Notes under the pieces: model-generated | Databases searched by the model: none | Seen by the model: the letters and a program-made list of their open reading frames with translations, nothing else | Told to the model about the DNA's origin: nothing | Assembly (NCBI GenBank): GCA_029820945.1 | Contig: JALGUJ010000043.1 | Location: 1-63,939 of the forward strand | Direction of reading: 5' to 3' | Source: Candidatus Zipacnadia bacterium | Lineage (GTDB): Bacteria; Armatimonadota; Zipacnadia; Zipacnadales; UBA5352 | Length of the DNA stretch: 63,939 bases | Part shown: piece by piece, positions 9,139-17,244 of the stretch | Layout: each line of letters starts with the position of its first letter | Position numbering within the stretch: the first letter of the stretch is position 1 | Translations under genes and position numbers: made by a program

Positions 9139-9843
9139 ATGATCTGGGAGCATGAGCTGGACTGGCCGGGCGCCGTCGGCGGATTCGTTGGCCGGAGCAG
9201 CGGCGGTCGCGCGGACCAGGCGCTCGCAGGGGCTCTGGGGAGCATGGGCGGGGAGCGCACGCTGGTCGAGGCACAGCAGACCCATGGGGCGCGGGTCGCG
9301 CGGGTGACCGATGAGATGCTGCGCGCCGGCGACGGGCCGGTGGTCGTCCGGGGCGTGGACGGTCTGCTCGCGGAATCGCCCCGCGCGGCGCTGGCGATCT
9401 ACGTCGCCGACTGCCTGGCGATCTACCTGTACCACCCGGCGCGTCCCGCGGTCGGCCTCGCGCACGGCGGCTGGCGGGGACTGGCGACGGGCATCGCGGG
9501 GAAGCTGGTGCGCGCGGCGCTGCGCGGGCAGGGCGGCTCGCCCGCGGACCTGCGCATCGCGCTCAGCCCCTGCATCCGCGTGTGTTGCTTTGAGGTCGGC
9601 GCGGAGGTCGCCGCTCGGTTCGACGGCATCCCCGGGGCGGTGGACCGAAGTCGCGACAGGCCGCATGTGGACATGGTGCGCGTGGCCCAGGAGCAGCTCG
9701 TGCGGGCGGGCGTGGCGCGCGATCGGATCGAGGTCATGGCGGGCTGCACGCGCTGCGAGCCCGAGCGCTTCGCCTCATACCGCCGGGACCCGGACCGCTG
9801 CGGGCGGAACGTGGCGTTGATCGGGCTGGAGGGTCGGCCGTGA
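9139..9843 (+). CDS. pgeF: Peptidoglycan editing factor / polyphenol oxidase (YfiH, CNF1-like) family
   Basis: 234 aa from ATG 9139. The family signatures are present in order: QQTHGARV, GVDGLLAESP, VADCLAIYLY and LAHGGWRGL. The conserved Cys in ADC and His in the HGGW segment are the metal/active-site residues of this family. A later CFEVGAEVA and a C-terminal MAGCTRCEPERFASYRRD complete it. Members act as purine nucleoside phosphorylases or deaminases, and in E. coli PgeF removes wrongly incorporated precursors from peptidoglycan. The N-terminus is slightly shorter than in E. coli. It stands 34 bases after the FG-GAP gene and converges with nadB. Cytoplasmic, no signal peptide. Confidence 0.9.
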   Translation: MIWEHELDWPGAVGGFVGRSSGGRADQALAGALGSMGGERTLVEAQQTHGARVARVTDEMLRAGDGPVVVRGVDGLLAESPRAALAIYVADCLAIYLYHPARPAVGLAHGGWRGLATGIAGKLVRAALRGQGGSPADLRIALSPCIRVCCFEVGAEVAARFDGIPGAVDRSRDRPHVDMVRVAQEQLVRAGVARDRIEVMAGCTRCEPERFASYRRDPDRCGRNVALIGLEGRP

Positions 9844-9930
9844 GGCGCGGCCGGGCGGACAACGCCGCCTGAGATGGGGCGGGCCTCCGCCGTGGGTCTC
9901 TGCCGGTGACTTCGCGCCCGCGGCCGGCGT

Positions 9931-11550
9931 TCACCCGAAGGGGCTCTCGACCGGCGTGAACTCGACAGCGGCCCCCCCGCCCTCCTCGGCGTGCAGCACC
10001 AGGTGGCGCTGCCAGGCGGGGTCGGCCGCGGGGAAGTCGGCGCGGAAGTGCGCGCCGCGGCTTTCGGTGCGGGCGAGGGCGGCCTCGATCACCAGCCGGG
10101 CCACGGTCACCATGTTCGCCGTCTCCGCCTCCTCGCGCGAGGCGGCGGGCACGACCGCGATCCCCCGGGTCCAGGCCTGGAGCTGCTCCTGGGCCTCGCG
10201 CAGGGCCTCGCCATCGCGCTCCATGCCCACGTGGCTCTGCATCAGCCGCTGCAGCTCGCCGCGGATGGCCGGTGCCGCCACGCGCACCGGCGGCGGCGCG
10301 AGCTCCGCCGCAACACCGAGCTGCTCGTAGGACAGCCTCGGCATCTCGGCGGCCTTCTGAGCCGCACGCAGTCCGAAGACCAGCCCCTCCAGCATGGAGT
10401 TCGAGGCCAGGCGGTTCGCCCCGTGCAGCCCCGAGCAGGTGCACTCGCCAACCGCCAGCAGGCCCGGCAGGTGGGTGCGTGCCTGCAGGTCGGTGGCGAT
10501 CCCGGCCATCGCGTAGTGGGCGGCGGGCGCGACCGGAACCCTCTCACGGTAGATGTCGAAGCCCTGTCGGCGCAGTTCGGCCACGATGCCCGGGAAGCGC
10601 GATAGGAAGCGCTCCAGCGGGATGGAGGAGAAATCCAGCTCCACGTACTTGCGGCCGTCGCTGCGCATCTGGCTGAACACCGCGCGGGCGACGACGTCGC
10701 GTGGGGCCAGGTCGCCCTGGGGGTGCCAGTCGGGCATGAAGTGCTCTCCCGCCGCGTTGCGCAGCACCGCCCCCTCGCCGCGCACGGCCTCGGAGATGAG
10801 GAACTTCGGCGAGCCCTCGTGGTACAGCGCGGTGGGATGGAACTGCACGAACTCCATGTCCATGAGCCGGCATCCGGCGCGCCAGGCCGCGGCCATGCCG
10901 TCGCCGGTGGTGACCAGCGGGTTGGTGGTCACCTCGTAGATCTGTCCCAGTCCGCCGGTGGCGAGGACGGTGACCGAGGCGACGAAGCGCACGCGCTGGG
11001 CGTCAGGCACCAGCAAGGCATCCACGCCCACGCAGCGGCCCTCGACCACGAGCAGGTCGGTCATGAGCGCGTGCTCGAAGATCTCGATCGACGGGTGGAC
11101 GGAGGCGCGGCGGGCCAGGCAGCGCTCGACCTCGTGGCCGGTCTCGTCGCCGGAGGCGTGGAGGATGCGGCGCCTGCCGTGGGCGGCCTCGCGCCCGCGC
11201 ACCAGCTCCCCGCCGCTGCGGTCGAAGCGCATGCCCAGGCCCATCAGCGTCTCCACGGCGCCGGGGCCCTCGCTGGTGAGCACCCGAACGGCCTCCGGGT
11301 CACACAGGCCGGCGCCGGCCTCCAGAGTATCACGTCCGTGGTCCTCGGGGGCATCGTCCTGGCCCAGGGCGACGGCGATGCCGCCCTGGGCGTACTCGGT
11401 GTTGGACTCGGTCAGATCGTCCTTGGTGACGACCGCGACGTTGCCGCGCTCGGCCAGGTGCAGCGCCGTGAAGAGGCCGGCCACGCCTGAGCCGACGACG
11501 AGGAAGTCGAACTCGCGGATGTTGGGCCTGGGGACTCTGGGCGTTATCAT
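9931..11550 (-). CDS. nadB: L-aspartate oxidase
   Basis: 539 aa, close to the family's usual length. It oxidises L-aspartate to iminoaspartate for NAD synthesis, with FAD as cofactor. The N-terminal dinucleotide-binding motif is DFLVVGSGVAGLFTALHLAE. SNTEYAQGGIAVAL is the characteristic FAD/substrate segment of NadB and succinate dehydrogenase flavoproteins. MEFVQFHPTAL and GECTCSGLHGANRLASNS are further family signatures; the second supports aspartate oxidase over fumarate reductase. The C-terminal helical domain is complete. nadA and nadC are not in this window. The start lies 15 bases downstream of the oxidoreductase gene on the same strand, so the two probably share a transcript. Confidence 0.95.
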   Translation of the reverse strand: MITPRVPRPNIREFDFLVVGSGVAGLFTALHLAERGNVAVVTKDDLTESNTEYAQGGIAVALGQDDAPEDHGRDTLEAGAGLCDPEAVRVLTSEGPGAVETLMGLGMRFDRSGGELVRGREAAHGRRRILHASGDETGHEVERCLARRASVHPSIEIFEHALMTDLLVVEGRCVGVDALLVPDAQRVRFVASVTVLATGGLGQIYEVTTNPLVTTGDGMAAAWRAGCRLMDMEFVQFHPTALYHEGSPKFLISEAVRGEGAVLRNAAGEHFMPDWHPQGDLAPRDVVARAVFSQMRSDGRKYVELDFSSIPLERFLSRFPGIVAELRRQGFDIYRERVPVAPAAHYAMAGIATDLQARTHLPGLLAVGECTCSGLHGANRLASNSMLEGLVFGLRAAQKAAEMPRLSYEQLGVAAELAPPPVRVAAPAIRGELQRLMQSHVGMERDGEALREAQEQLQAWTRGIAVVPAASREEAETANMVTVARLVIEAALARTESRGAHFRADFPAADPAWQRHLVLHAEEGGGAAVEFTPVESPFG

Positions 11551-11565
11551 GGTCCGGGTGAGCGC

Positions 11566-12522
11566 CTACAGCTCCCCCCGCTCCAGTTGCTCGCACAGCG
11601 CCAGGGTTCGGGCGGCGTCGGCGAAGCTCGGCTGGGGCTGCACGCCGTCGCGCAGGGACTCGAGGAAGTGGCGGCTCTCGCCCAGGAAGCCGTAGGTGAT
11701 GCGCTGGTCGTCGGTGCCGGCCAGCGCCTCTCCGGTCACGAGGGTGGGCTCCTTGGCGTCATCCGTCCAGATCTCGGCGCTGTGGGGCGCCCGAATGGTG
11801 CAGAGGATGCCCCGGCCGTGCACCTCGACCCGCTCGTAGCGCGTGCCGGAGGCGCGGTTGGCGGTGAGGATCCCCACCGCGTCCCCCTCGTAGGTCATCA
11901 GCACGTTGAAGACGTTGTCCCAGTCGTTGTACATGCGGCGGACGGTGGCGTACACATGCTGGGGCTCGCCGAGCCACCAGCGCATGGCGTCCACGGCGTG
12001 GGAGATGTCGGTGGTCATGATCGACATGTCGTAGTAGGGCGACTGGCCGAGCTGGTTCTTGTGGTACTCGACGATGACCTGGGTCGGTCCGCCGCGCTCG
12101 TTGACGCGTGCCATGCACTGGAGGTTGACCGGGGCGAAGCGGCGGTTGTAGGCGACCATGGTGAGGCAGCCGTTCGCCTCGGCCGTCTCGGCCATGCGCC
12201 GGGCCTCACTTTGGGAGGCGCCCAGCGGCTTCTCCGTGAACACGTGCTTGCCCGCCTCCAGGCAGGGCATGACGACGTCGAAGAGCTGAGTTGGGGGCGT
12301 GATGCAGTAGACGGCGTCGAGCTCGACGCGGTCAAGCATCTCGTGAAGGTCGGTGAAGCGGGCTTCGATCCCGTAGCGATCCGCAGTCGCTTTCAGCTTC
12401 TGCTGGTCCAGGTCACAGACGGCCGCCATCTGAGCCAGCTCCGGCAGATCGGCAACGCTGGGATAGTGCGACAGGTTGGCTCGGGCGCCCGCGCCGATGA
12501 AGCCGACTCGTATCCTGCTCAT
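11566..12522 (-). CDS. Gfo/Idh/MocA family NAD(P)-dependent oxidoreductase
   Basis: 318 aa from ATG 12522 (MSRIRVGFIGAGARANLSHY); a start nine codons upstream is possible but less likely. The N-terminal Rossmann motif GFIGAGARA, the AAVCDLD segment and the EKPLG motif (VFTEKPLGASQSEARRM) define the family. YNRRFAPVN and a C-terminal beta-sheet domain follow. HAVDAMRWWLGEP resembles the conserved D-x-x-R/W-x-x-G region near the substrate. Members oxidise or reduce sugars, inositol or biliverdin, usually without substrate assignment from sequence alone. It sits immediately upstream of nadB, which may be only incidental operon company. Confidence 0.9.
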   Translation of the reverse strand: MSRIRVGFIGAGARANLSHYPSVADLPELAQMAAVCDLDQQKLKATADRYGIEARFTDLHEMLDRVELDAVYCITPPTQLFDVVMPCLEAGKHVFTEKPLGASQSEARRMAETAEANGCLTMVAYNRRFAPVNLQCMARVNERGGPTQVIVEYHKNQLGQSPYYDMSIMTTDISHAVDAMRWWLGEPQHVYATVRRMYNDWDNVFNVLMTYEGDAVGILTANRASGTRYERVEVHGRGILCTIRAPHSAEIWTDDAKEPTLVTGEALAGTDDQRITYGFLGESRHFLESLRDGVQPQPSFADAARTLALCEQLERGEL

Positions 12523-12622
12523 GACCGCGCACCTCCGTGCGGCCAACAATACGCCAAGTGGAGGAAGAGTGCAAGAGGGCCGACGGCAGGCGGGCGCGCG
12601 CCCGCCGCAGGGACGGACGAGG

Positions 12623-13384
12623 CTACGACACGATCGGCCAGGCGAAGAGGAGCAGCGCCAGGAGGATGCCGACCAGCGCGCCGACAGCCACCTCTGAGAG
12701 CCTGTGTATCCCGGCCTGCAGGCGGCTCTGAGCCAGCAGCAGAGCGAGGGCCAGTGCCAGTGCGCTCACGGCCGGGCTACGCGTGACCAGGGCGATGGAG
12801 CCGGCGACGAGGAAGCCCAGGGCAGTGTGGCCTGAGATGACACCGCCGGTGAGGAATGAGCGCCAGCCGGTAGCGCGCTTGATCCAGACGATGATGACCG
12901 CCAGCAGCAGCATGCCGATGAGCACGATCTGCAGCGGGCCCATGTGCGGCCGCTCGGGGAACTCCGGCGGGAACCGGAAGAGCCCGGCGAAGTTCTCGTT
13001 GGTGGCGAAGATCAGCACGCCGGCCAGCAGGGCGTAGATGGCGCAGATCAGCACGCTCGCTGCCGCGACGTCCTTCACGACCTTCGCCTGCTCGCTGTAG
13101 TGGTCCAGCTCCAGGTCGATGAAGCCCTCCATGGCGGTGTTGAGCACCTCCGCGGTAAGCACCAGCACCATCGCCAGGACGAGATGGAGCAGCTCAAGGT
13201 GGGCCACGCCGAACCCCCACGCGGCCAGGAGCACCAGCGCGGCCATGATGCTCTGGATGCGGAGGCTGGGCTCGGTACGGAATGCGTAGTAGAGCCCCTC
13301 GAAGGCGTGGTGGAAGCTGTCCAGCGTCGAGCGACGCTTCCAGGGCCTGTCGGGCCGGTTCTGCGGGTCGCGCTCATCTGTCAT
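12623..13384 (-). CDS. Diacylglycerol/undecaprenol kinase (DgkA) fused to a PAP2-like phosphatase domain
   Basis: 253 aa. Residues 1-120 are a DgkA/UdpK-type small membrane kinase: HAFEGLYYAFRTEPSLRIQ, three hydrophobic helices and the catalytic-site region AEVLNTAMEGFIDL followed by AKVVKDVAAASVL. Residues about 150-253 are a membrane domain with a degenerate PAP2 phosphatase core: KRATGWR in place of KX6RP, ISGHTALG for PSGH, and SRLQAGIHRLSE where the final acid is Glu rather than Asp. The product would phosphorylate a lipid (diacylglycerol or undecaprenol) and perhaps act on lipid phosphates as well. Its start overlaps ybeY by 11 bases, so it is coupled to the phoH-HD-ybeY operon. That operon setting matches dgkA in Firmicutes. 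Whether the phosphatase half is active is uncertain. Confidence 0.85.
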   Translation of the reverse strand: MTDERDPQNRPDRPWKRRSTLDSFHHAFEGLYYAFRTEPSLRIQSIMAALVLLAAWGFGVAHLELLHLVLAMVLVLTAEVLNTAMEGFIDLELDHYSEQAKVVKDVAAASVLICAIYALLAGVLIFATNENFAGLFRFPPEFPERPHMGPLQIVLIGMLLLAVIIVWIKRATGWRSFLTGGVISGHTALGFLVAGSIALVTRSPAVSALALALALLLAQSRLQAGIHRLSEVAVGALVGILLALLLFAWPIVS

Positions 13385-13811
13385 GCTGACCGAGCACCCC
13401 CTTTAGCTCCCCCAGCACGCGCTCCTGAAGCCGCTCCATGCGGGCGCGCGAGTCCTCGTCGTCGTCCTCGTAGCCGAGCGCGTGCAGGACTCCGTGCGCG
13501 ACGAGGAGGCACAGCTCCGCGTGCAGCGAGTGGCCGGCCTGGTCCGCCTGCCGCGCGGCGGTCTCAGCGCTGACGATCACCTCGCCGGTCCTGCGGCCCG
13601 CCTCCTCCTCAGCGTCGAAGGCGATGACGTCGGTCGCCGCATCGGTGTTGCGGAAGCGGCGGTTCACGGTGCGGATGCGGCCGTCATCGACGATGGCGAT
13701 CCCGACCACATCGATCGGTTTGCCCGCCGCCTCACACGCCAGGCGCGCGGCGGCGGCCAGAAGCTCCTCATCGATCGGCGCGGGCTGCAGGTTCCGGATC
13801 TCGACGTCCAT
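13374..13811 (-). CDS. ybeY: Endoribonuclease YbeY (rRNA maturation factor)
   Basis: 145 aa, typical length. It is a zinc-dependent single-strand endoribonuclease acting in 16S rRNA 3' maturation and ribosome quality control. Visible features: NRRFRNTDAATDVIAF (family N-R-x-F-x-x-x-D-x-x-T-D-V-L-S/A-F motif), GEVIVSAETAARQA and the metal-binding HGVLHALGY with His106 and His110. The third zinc ligand expected at position 116 is Asp instead of His (GYEDDDED), a variation reported in some lineages but worth noting. It lies between the 7TM-HD protein gene and dgkA, the standard phoH-HD-ybeY-dgkA order. Confidence 0.93.
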   Translation of the reverse strand: MDVEIRNLQPAPIDEELLAAAARLACEAAGKPIDVVGIAIVDDGRIRTVNRRFRNTDAATDVIAFDAEEEAGRRTGEVIVSAETAARQADQAGHSLHAELCLLVAHGVLHALGYEDDDEDSRARMERLQERVLGELKGVLGQHDR

Positions 13812-13842
13812 GGAGCCGATGGCCAGGGCCGGGCGCGAGACC

Positions 13843-16014
13843 CTACACGGCCTGCTCGCGCTCGGGCTCCTGCTCTTCCTCCTCCTGGTCGGGGTACTTC
13901 AGCCGCTGGTGGAACATGCCGTGAAGGGTGGCGACGAAGCTGTCGCGGATGGTGCGCAGGTCGGAGAAGGTCAAAGGCGACTCGTCAAGTTGGCCGTCCT
14001 CCATCTTGGCGGCTATGATCCTGTCGACCAACTCCTCGATCTGGTCGTGCGTGGGGTTGACGAGGGTGCGGGCGGCGGCCTCAACCGAGTCGGCGAGCAT
14101 GACGAGTGCCGCCTCGCGCGTCTGCGGCTTGGGGCCGGGGTAGCGGAAGTCCGCCTCGTTGACGTTCTCCTCGCCCTGCTGCTCCACGGCCAGGTGGTAG
14201 GGGTAGCCGACCAGGGAGGTGCCGTGGTGCTGGCGGATGATGTCGGCGACCGCCTCGGGGAGCCCGATCTCCGTCGCCAGTTCGTAGCCGTCGCGGGCGT
14301 GCGCTATCAGCGTGAGCGCGCTCAGGTGCGGCTTGAGCTTCTCATGCGGGTTCTCCTCGCCGAACTGGTTCTCGATGAAGAAGAAGGGCCGCTTGAGCTT
14401 GCCGATGTCGTGATACATCGCGCCGGTGCGCACCAGCAGCGGGTTCGCGCCGATGTCTTCAGCCGCGGGCTCGGCGAGGTTGGCCACCATCACCGATGAC
14501 TGATAGGAGCCCGGCGCCTCAGTCAGCAGCCGATGCAGGATCGGCTCGTTGGGGTTCGCCAGCTCGAGCAGGCGCAGATCGGTCACCACGCCCACCACGC
14601 GCTCCAGCGCCATTACGGCGACGACGGCGACGCTGGCGGAGATCAGCCCCGCCAGCACGGACGCGATCACCTGGTTGATCGGCAGTGTCAGGCCGAAGAC
14701 CTCGCTGGCGATGACGAAGAGCACGCCGTTGGCCATCCCGACGAGTCCGGCGGCCCGCGCGATGGTCAGGCCCTTGCCCCCGGTGGAGGCGATGGCGTAG
14801 GCGGCGAATGAGCTGCACAGGATGGTGGCGATGACCAGGCGGGCGTCGCTGCCGGTGGCTACCAGTCCGGCGAGCAGGCCGACGACAGTGCTGAACACAA
14901 TGGCGATGCGAGTGCCCAGCAACAGGGCGATGATCATCGCCAGCGCCGTGCTGACGCCCAGGGTGATGGCCCCGTAGACCGGCCACTGCAGAGAAATGCG
15001 GAAGCCCGCGGCGGCCAGCACCAGGGCCGCGCAGATGAGCAGCATTTGCCGATCATCGCGGTAGACGTCGGCCGCGAAGCGCGCCAGGTAGATGCCGAAG
15101 ATAAACACGAGGGCCGTGAGCAGGACCAGGAGTGCGAGGGCCTGGGTGTAGTCCACCGTAGGTGCCATGAGGCCGAGCGCTTTGACGATGTCAATGTGCC
15201 GCTGGGAGACGGTCTCGCCGGCGGCGACGACGATGTCGTCGGCCTGGATCTGCCGGCGGACCGGCTCGACCGCGGTGGCCGCCTGATTACGCTGAGCGGT
15301 CGTCTTCTGCTCGTCGTAGCGCAGGTTCGGCCGGAGTGACTTGACGGCGATGTCGGCGACCATCTCCTGGTACCGGGGAGTCAGAGGGAGCCGGGTGGCC
15401 GCCTCACGCACGGCCGCCTTGGCCTGCTCGAGGTCGTTGGTGTTGTCCCGGATAGCCCCCTGCATCTGCTGCTCGGCCAGGGAGACTGCATCGGCCTGGA
15501 GGCGTTCGAGCGTGCCCTCGGTGGCCGTCACCAGCAGGTCGATGGTGCCGTCCTCGAGTGCCACCTCGATGCGGTCGCGCACGTCCGCGGCCATGGCCTC
15601 GGGGTCCGCCTCGGTCGCGCCCTCCCCCACGGCCTCCGGCCGCTCGTGCTCCATGCGGACTTCACGCACGGTGGCGAAGATGTCGTTGATAGCCTGCCCG
15701 ACCAGATCGTCGGCGGCTGGGACGACTGTATACTGATCGGGCACCGACTCCCGCGCCCGCTGTCGCCGCTCCTCGGTCGCCTCGGTGTCGGTGTAGGTGA
15801 CGCCGCGGGGGGCAATGATGGTGCGTTCGGCCACATCGCCGGGCTCCAGCGCGACCTTGGGGGGTATCAGCCGAGCGCTCAGGGCGAAGAACAGCAGCAG
15901 CGAGGTGCCCACGGCCATCGCGGCGCGGGAGTAGGAGAAGCTGGTGGGCGCCTCGCCCTCGGTGCTCGATTGTCGGCGGGAGCCGTTTACCTGACCTCTG
16001 CGCCTATTGCGCAT
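13843..16014 (-). CDS. 7TM receptor with intracellular HD hydrolase (PgpH/YqfF family)
   Basis: 723 aa from ATG 16014 (MRNRRRGQVNGS), overlapping the end of phoH by 11 bases; longer frames upstream lie inside phoH. Order: basic N-terminal tail, a transmembrane helix near residue 40, an extracellular 7TM-HDED domain (about 70-310) with VAERTIIAPRGVTYTDTEAT, seven transmembrane helices (about 315-490), and a cytoplasmic HD domain. The HD domain has MYHDIGKLKRP, ENPHEKLKPHLSALTLIAHA and IIRQHHGTSLVGYPY. In Listeria, PgpH of this family hydrolyses cyclic-di-AMP; that is the likely activity, but it is inferred by homology. The C-terminal 15 residues are highly acidic. Operon context (phoH upstream, ybeY downstream) supports the family. 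Confidence 0.93.
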   Translation of the reverse strand: MRNRRRGQVNGSRRQSSTEGEAPTSFSYSRAAMAVGTSLLLFFALSARLIPPKVALEPGDVAERTIIAPRGVTYTDTEATEERRQRARESVPDQYTVVPAADDLVGQAINDIFATVREVRMEHERPEAVGEGATEADPEAMAADVRDRIEVALEDGTIDLLVTATEGTLERLQADAVSLAEQQMQGAIRDNTNDLEQAKAAVREAATRLPLTPRYQEMVADIAVKSLRPNLRYDEQKTTAQRNQAATAVEPVRRQIQADDIVVAAGETVSQRHIDIVKALGLMAPTVDYTQALALLVLLTALVFIFGIYLARFAADVYRDDRQMLLICAALVLAAAGFRISLQWPVYGAITLGVSTALAMIIALLLGTRIAIVFSTVVGLLAGLVATGSDARLVIATILCSSFAAYAIASTGGKGLTIARAAGLVGMANGVLFVIASEVFGLTLPINQVIASVLAGLISASVAVVAVMALERVVGVVTDLRLLELANPNEPILHRLLTEAPGSYQSSVMVANLAEPAAEDIGANPLLVRTGAMYHDIGKLKRPFFFIENQFGEENPHEKLKPHLSALTLIAHARDGYELATEIGLPEAVADIIRQHHGTSLVGYPYHLAVEQQGEENVNEADFRYPGPKPQTREAALVMLADSVEAAARTLVNPTHDQIEELVDRIIAAKMEDGQLDESPLTFSDLRTIRDSFVATLHGMFHQRLKYPDQEEEEQEPEREQAV

Positions 16015-16918
16015 CCTGATCCTCGGCCTGACGGCCGGGGGGGCTGCCCTCCTCGGCGGCCGCGTAGGCCAGCACGATGCGCTGCACCAGGTCATGGCGC
16101 ACGATGTCGTGCTGGGTCAGTCTGCAGACTCGGGCGCCGGCGATGCCGTCGAGCACCTGAAGCGCGTGCCTCAGCCCGCTAAGCTGGGTCTCGGGAAGGT
16201 CGCTCTGCGTGATGTCGCCGGTGACGGCCATGCGCGACCCCAGCCCCATGCGGGTGAGGAACATCTTCATCTGCATCGGCGTACAGTTCTGTGCCTCGTC
16301 CAGGATGATGAACGCATCGTTGATCGTGCGGCCGCGCATGTAGGCCAGAGGCACGACCTCGATCGTCCCGTGTTCGGTGAGCCGACGGGTGCGCTCCGGC
16401 CCGATGATATCGTGCAGCGCATCGTGCAGCGGGCGCAGGTAGGGATCGACCTTGTCGAACATGTCTCCCGGCAAGAAGCCCAGGCTCTCACCGGCCTCGA
16501 CGATCGGGCGCGAGAGCACAAGCCGGCTGACCTCGCCGGCCTTCAGCGCCGCCGCGGCGGCGGCCATGGCCAGATAGGTCTTGCCGGTCCCGGCCGGGCC
16601 GATGCAAAAGGTCAGATCGCTGCTCCTCAGCGCCCTGATGTAGTCCGCCTGCGCCGGTGTCTTCGACCGGATCGGCCTGCCGCGATGGGTGACGATGACG
16701 GCCTCCGAGAGGAGCGCGTCGGAGGCGTTGGAGCGGTCTGCCACGGCGGACCGAAGGGCGCAACCAATGTCGTGAGTGGTGGGCGCCCGCCCGCGGCGGA
16801 TCGCCTCGACGCAACTGTCCAGCAGCTCTGCTGCGGCGTGGGCCCGCTTACTGTCTCCGTATATCTGTAGTCGCCCGTCGCGAGGCACGATCACGACGTC
16901 GAGCTTATCTTCGATCAT
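16004..16918 (-). CDS. PhoH family ATPase (PhoH-like / YbeZ)
   Basis: 304 aa from ATG 16918. It has the P-loop FCIGPAGTGKTYLAMA, Walker B FIILDEAQNC, and the family blocks SRPIVEAGESLGFLPGD and MAVTGDITQSDLP. PhoH/YbeZ proteins are nucleotide-binding partners of YbeY, possibly in RNA handling. Upstream of this ATG the same frame still encodes family-like residues (VVEIGGEELSSLVGERDANL, codons down from about 16978) but has no usual start codon before a stop at 17023. A short frame starting ATG 17024 behind AAAGGAGG (MSRHVRADNAEAGDRR) ends just where this one becomes family-like. This suggests a single-base indel and a true start at 17024. The promoter at 17112-17141 fits that start. Confidence 0.9.
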   Translation of the reverse strand: MIEDKLDVVIVPRDGRLQIYGDSKRAHAAAELLDSCVEAIRRGRAPTTHDIGCALRSAVADRSNASDALLSEAVIVTHRGRPIRSKTPAQADYIRALRSSDLTFCIGPAGTGKTYLAMAAAAAALKAGEVSRLVLSRPIVEAGESLGFLPGDMFDKVDPYLRPLHDALHDIIGPERTRRLTEHGTIEVVPLAYMRGRTINDAFIILDEAQNCTPMQMKMFLTRMGLGSRMAVTGDITQSDLPETQLSGLRHALQVLDGIAGARVCRLTQHDIVRHDLVQRIVLAYAAAEEGSPPGRQAEDQDAQ

Positions 16919-17111
16919 GCGCAGATTCGCGTCACGCTCGCCAACCAGCGAGCTCAGTTCTTCGCCGCCGATCTCAACGACGGTCGCCGGCTTCCGCGTT
17001 GTCTGCTCTGACGTGGCGGCTCATCCTCCTTTGCGGGTGCGTCGTCCACCTCGCCTCGTGCGTTCACGTTCGCACACGCTCTGCCGAGCGCGTTGGTGCC
17101 GGAGCATGTGA

Positions 17112-17141
17112 AGTATATATCACGGGGATTGGGCAAGTCAA
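17112..17141 (-). promoter_or_regulatory. Sigma-70-type promoter for the phoH operon
   Basis: On the minus strand: TTGACT (17141-17136), 18-base spacer, TATACT (17117-17112), in an AT-rich patch within GC-rich DNA. Predicted transcription start near 17105, about 80 bases before the ATG at 17024 with its AAAGGAGG ribosome site. It would drive phoH, the HD gene, ybeY and dgkA. Confidence 0.6.
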
Positions 17142-17244
17142 CGCACTGCGTCGGGGCGAGGCCGTCCTCTATCCCTTAGAACGTCCCGAGGCGCGGAGTG
17201 ATCCCCGCGCCTCGCCGATCACCATGCCGCGGGCGCTGCCCCCG

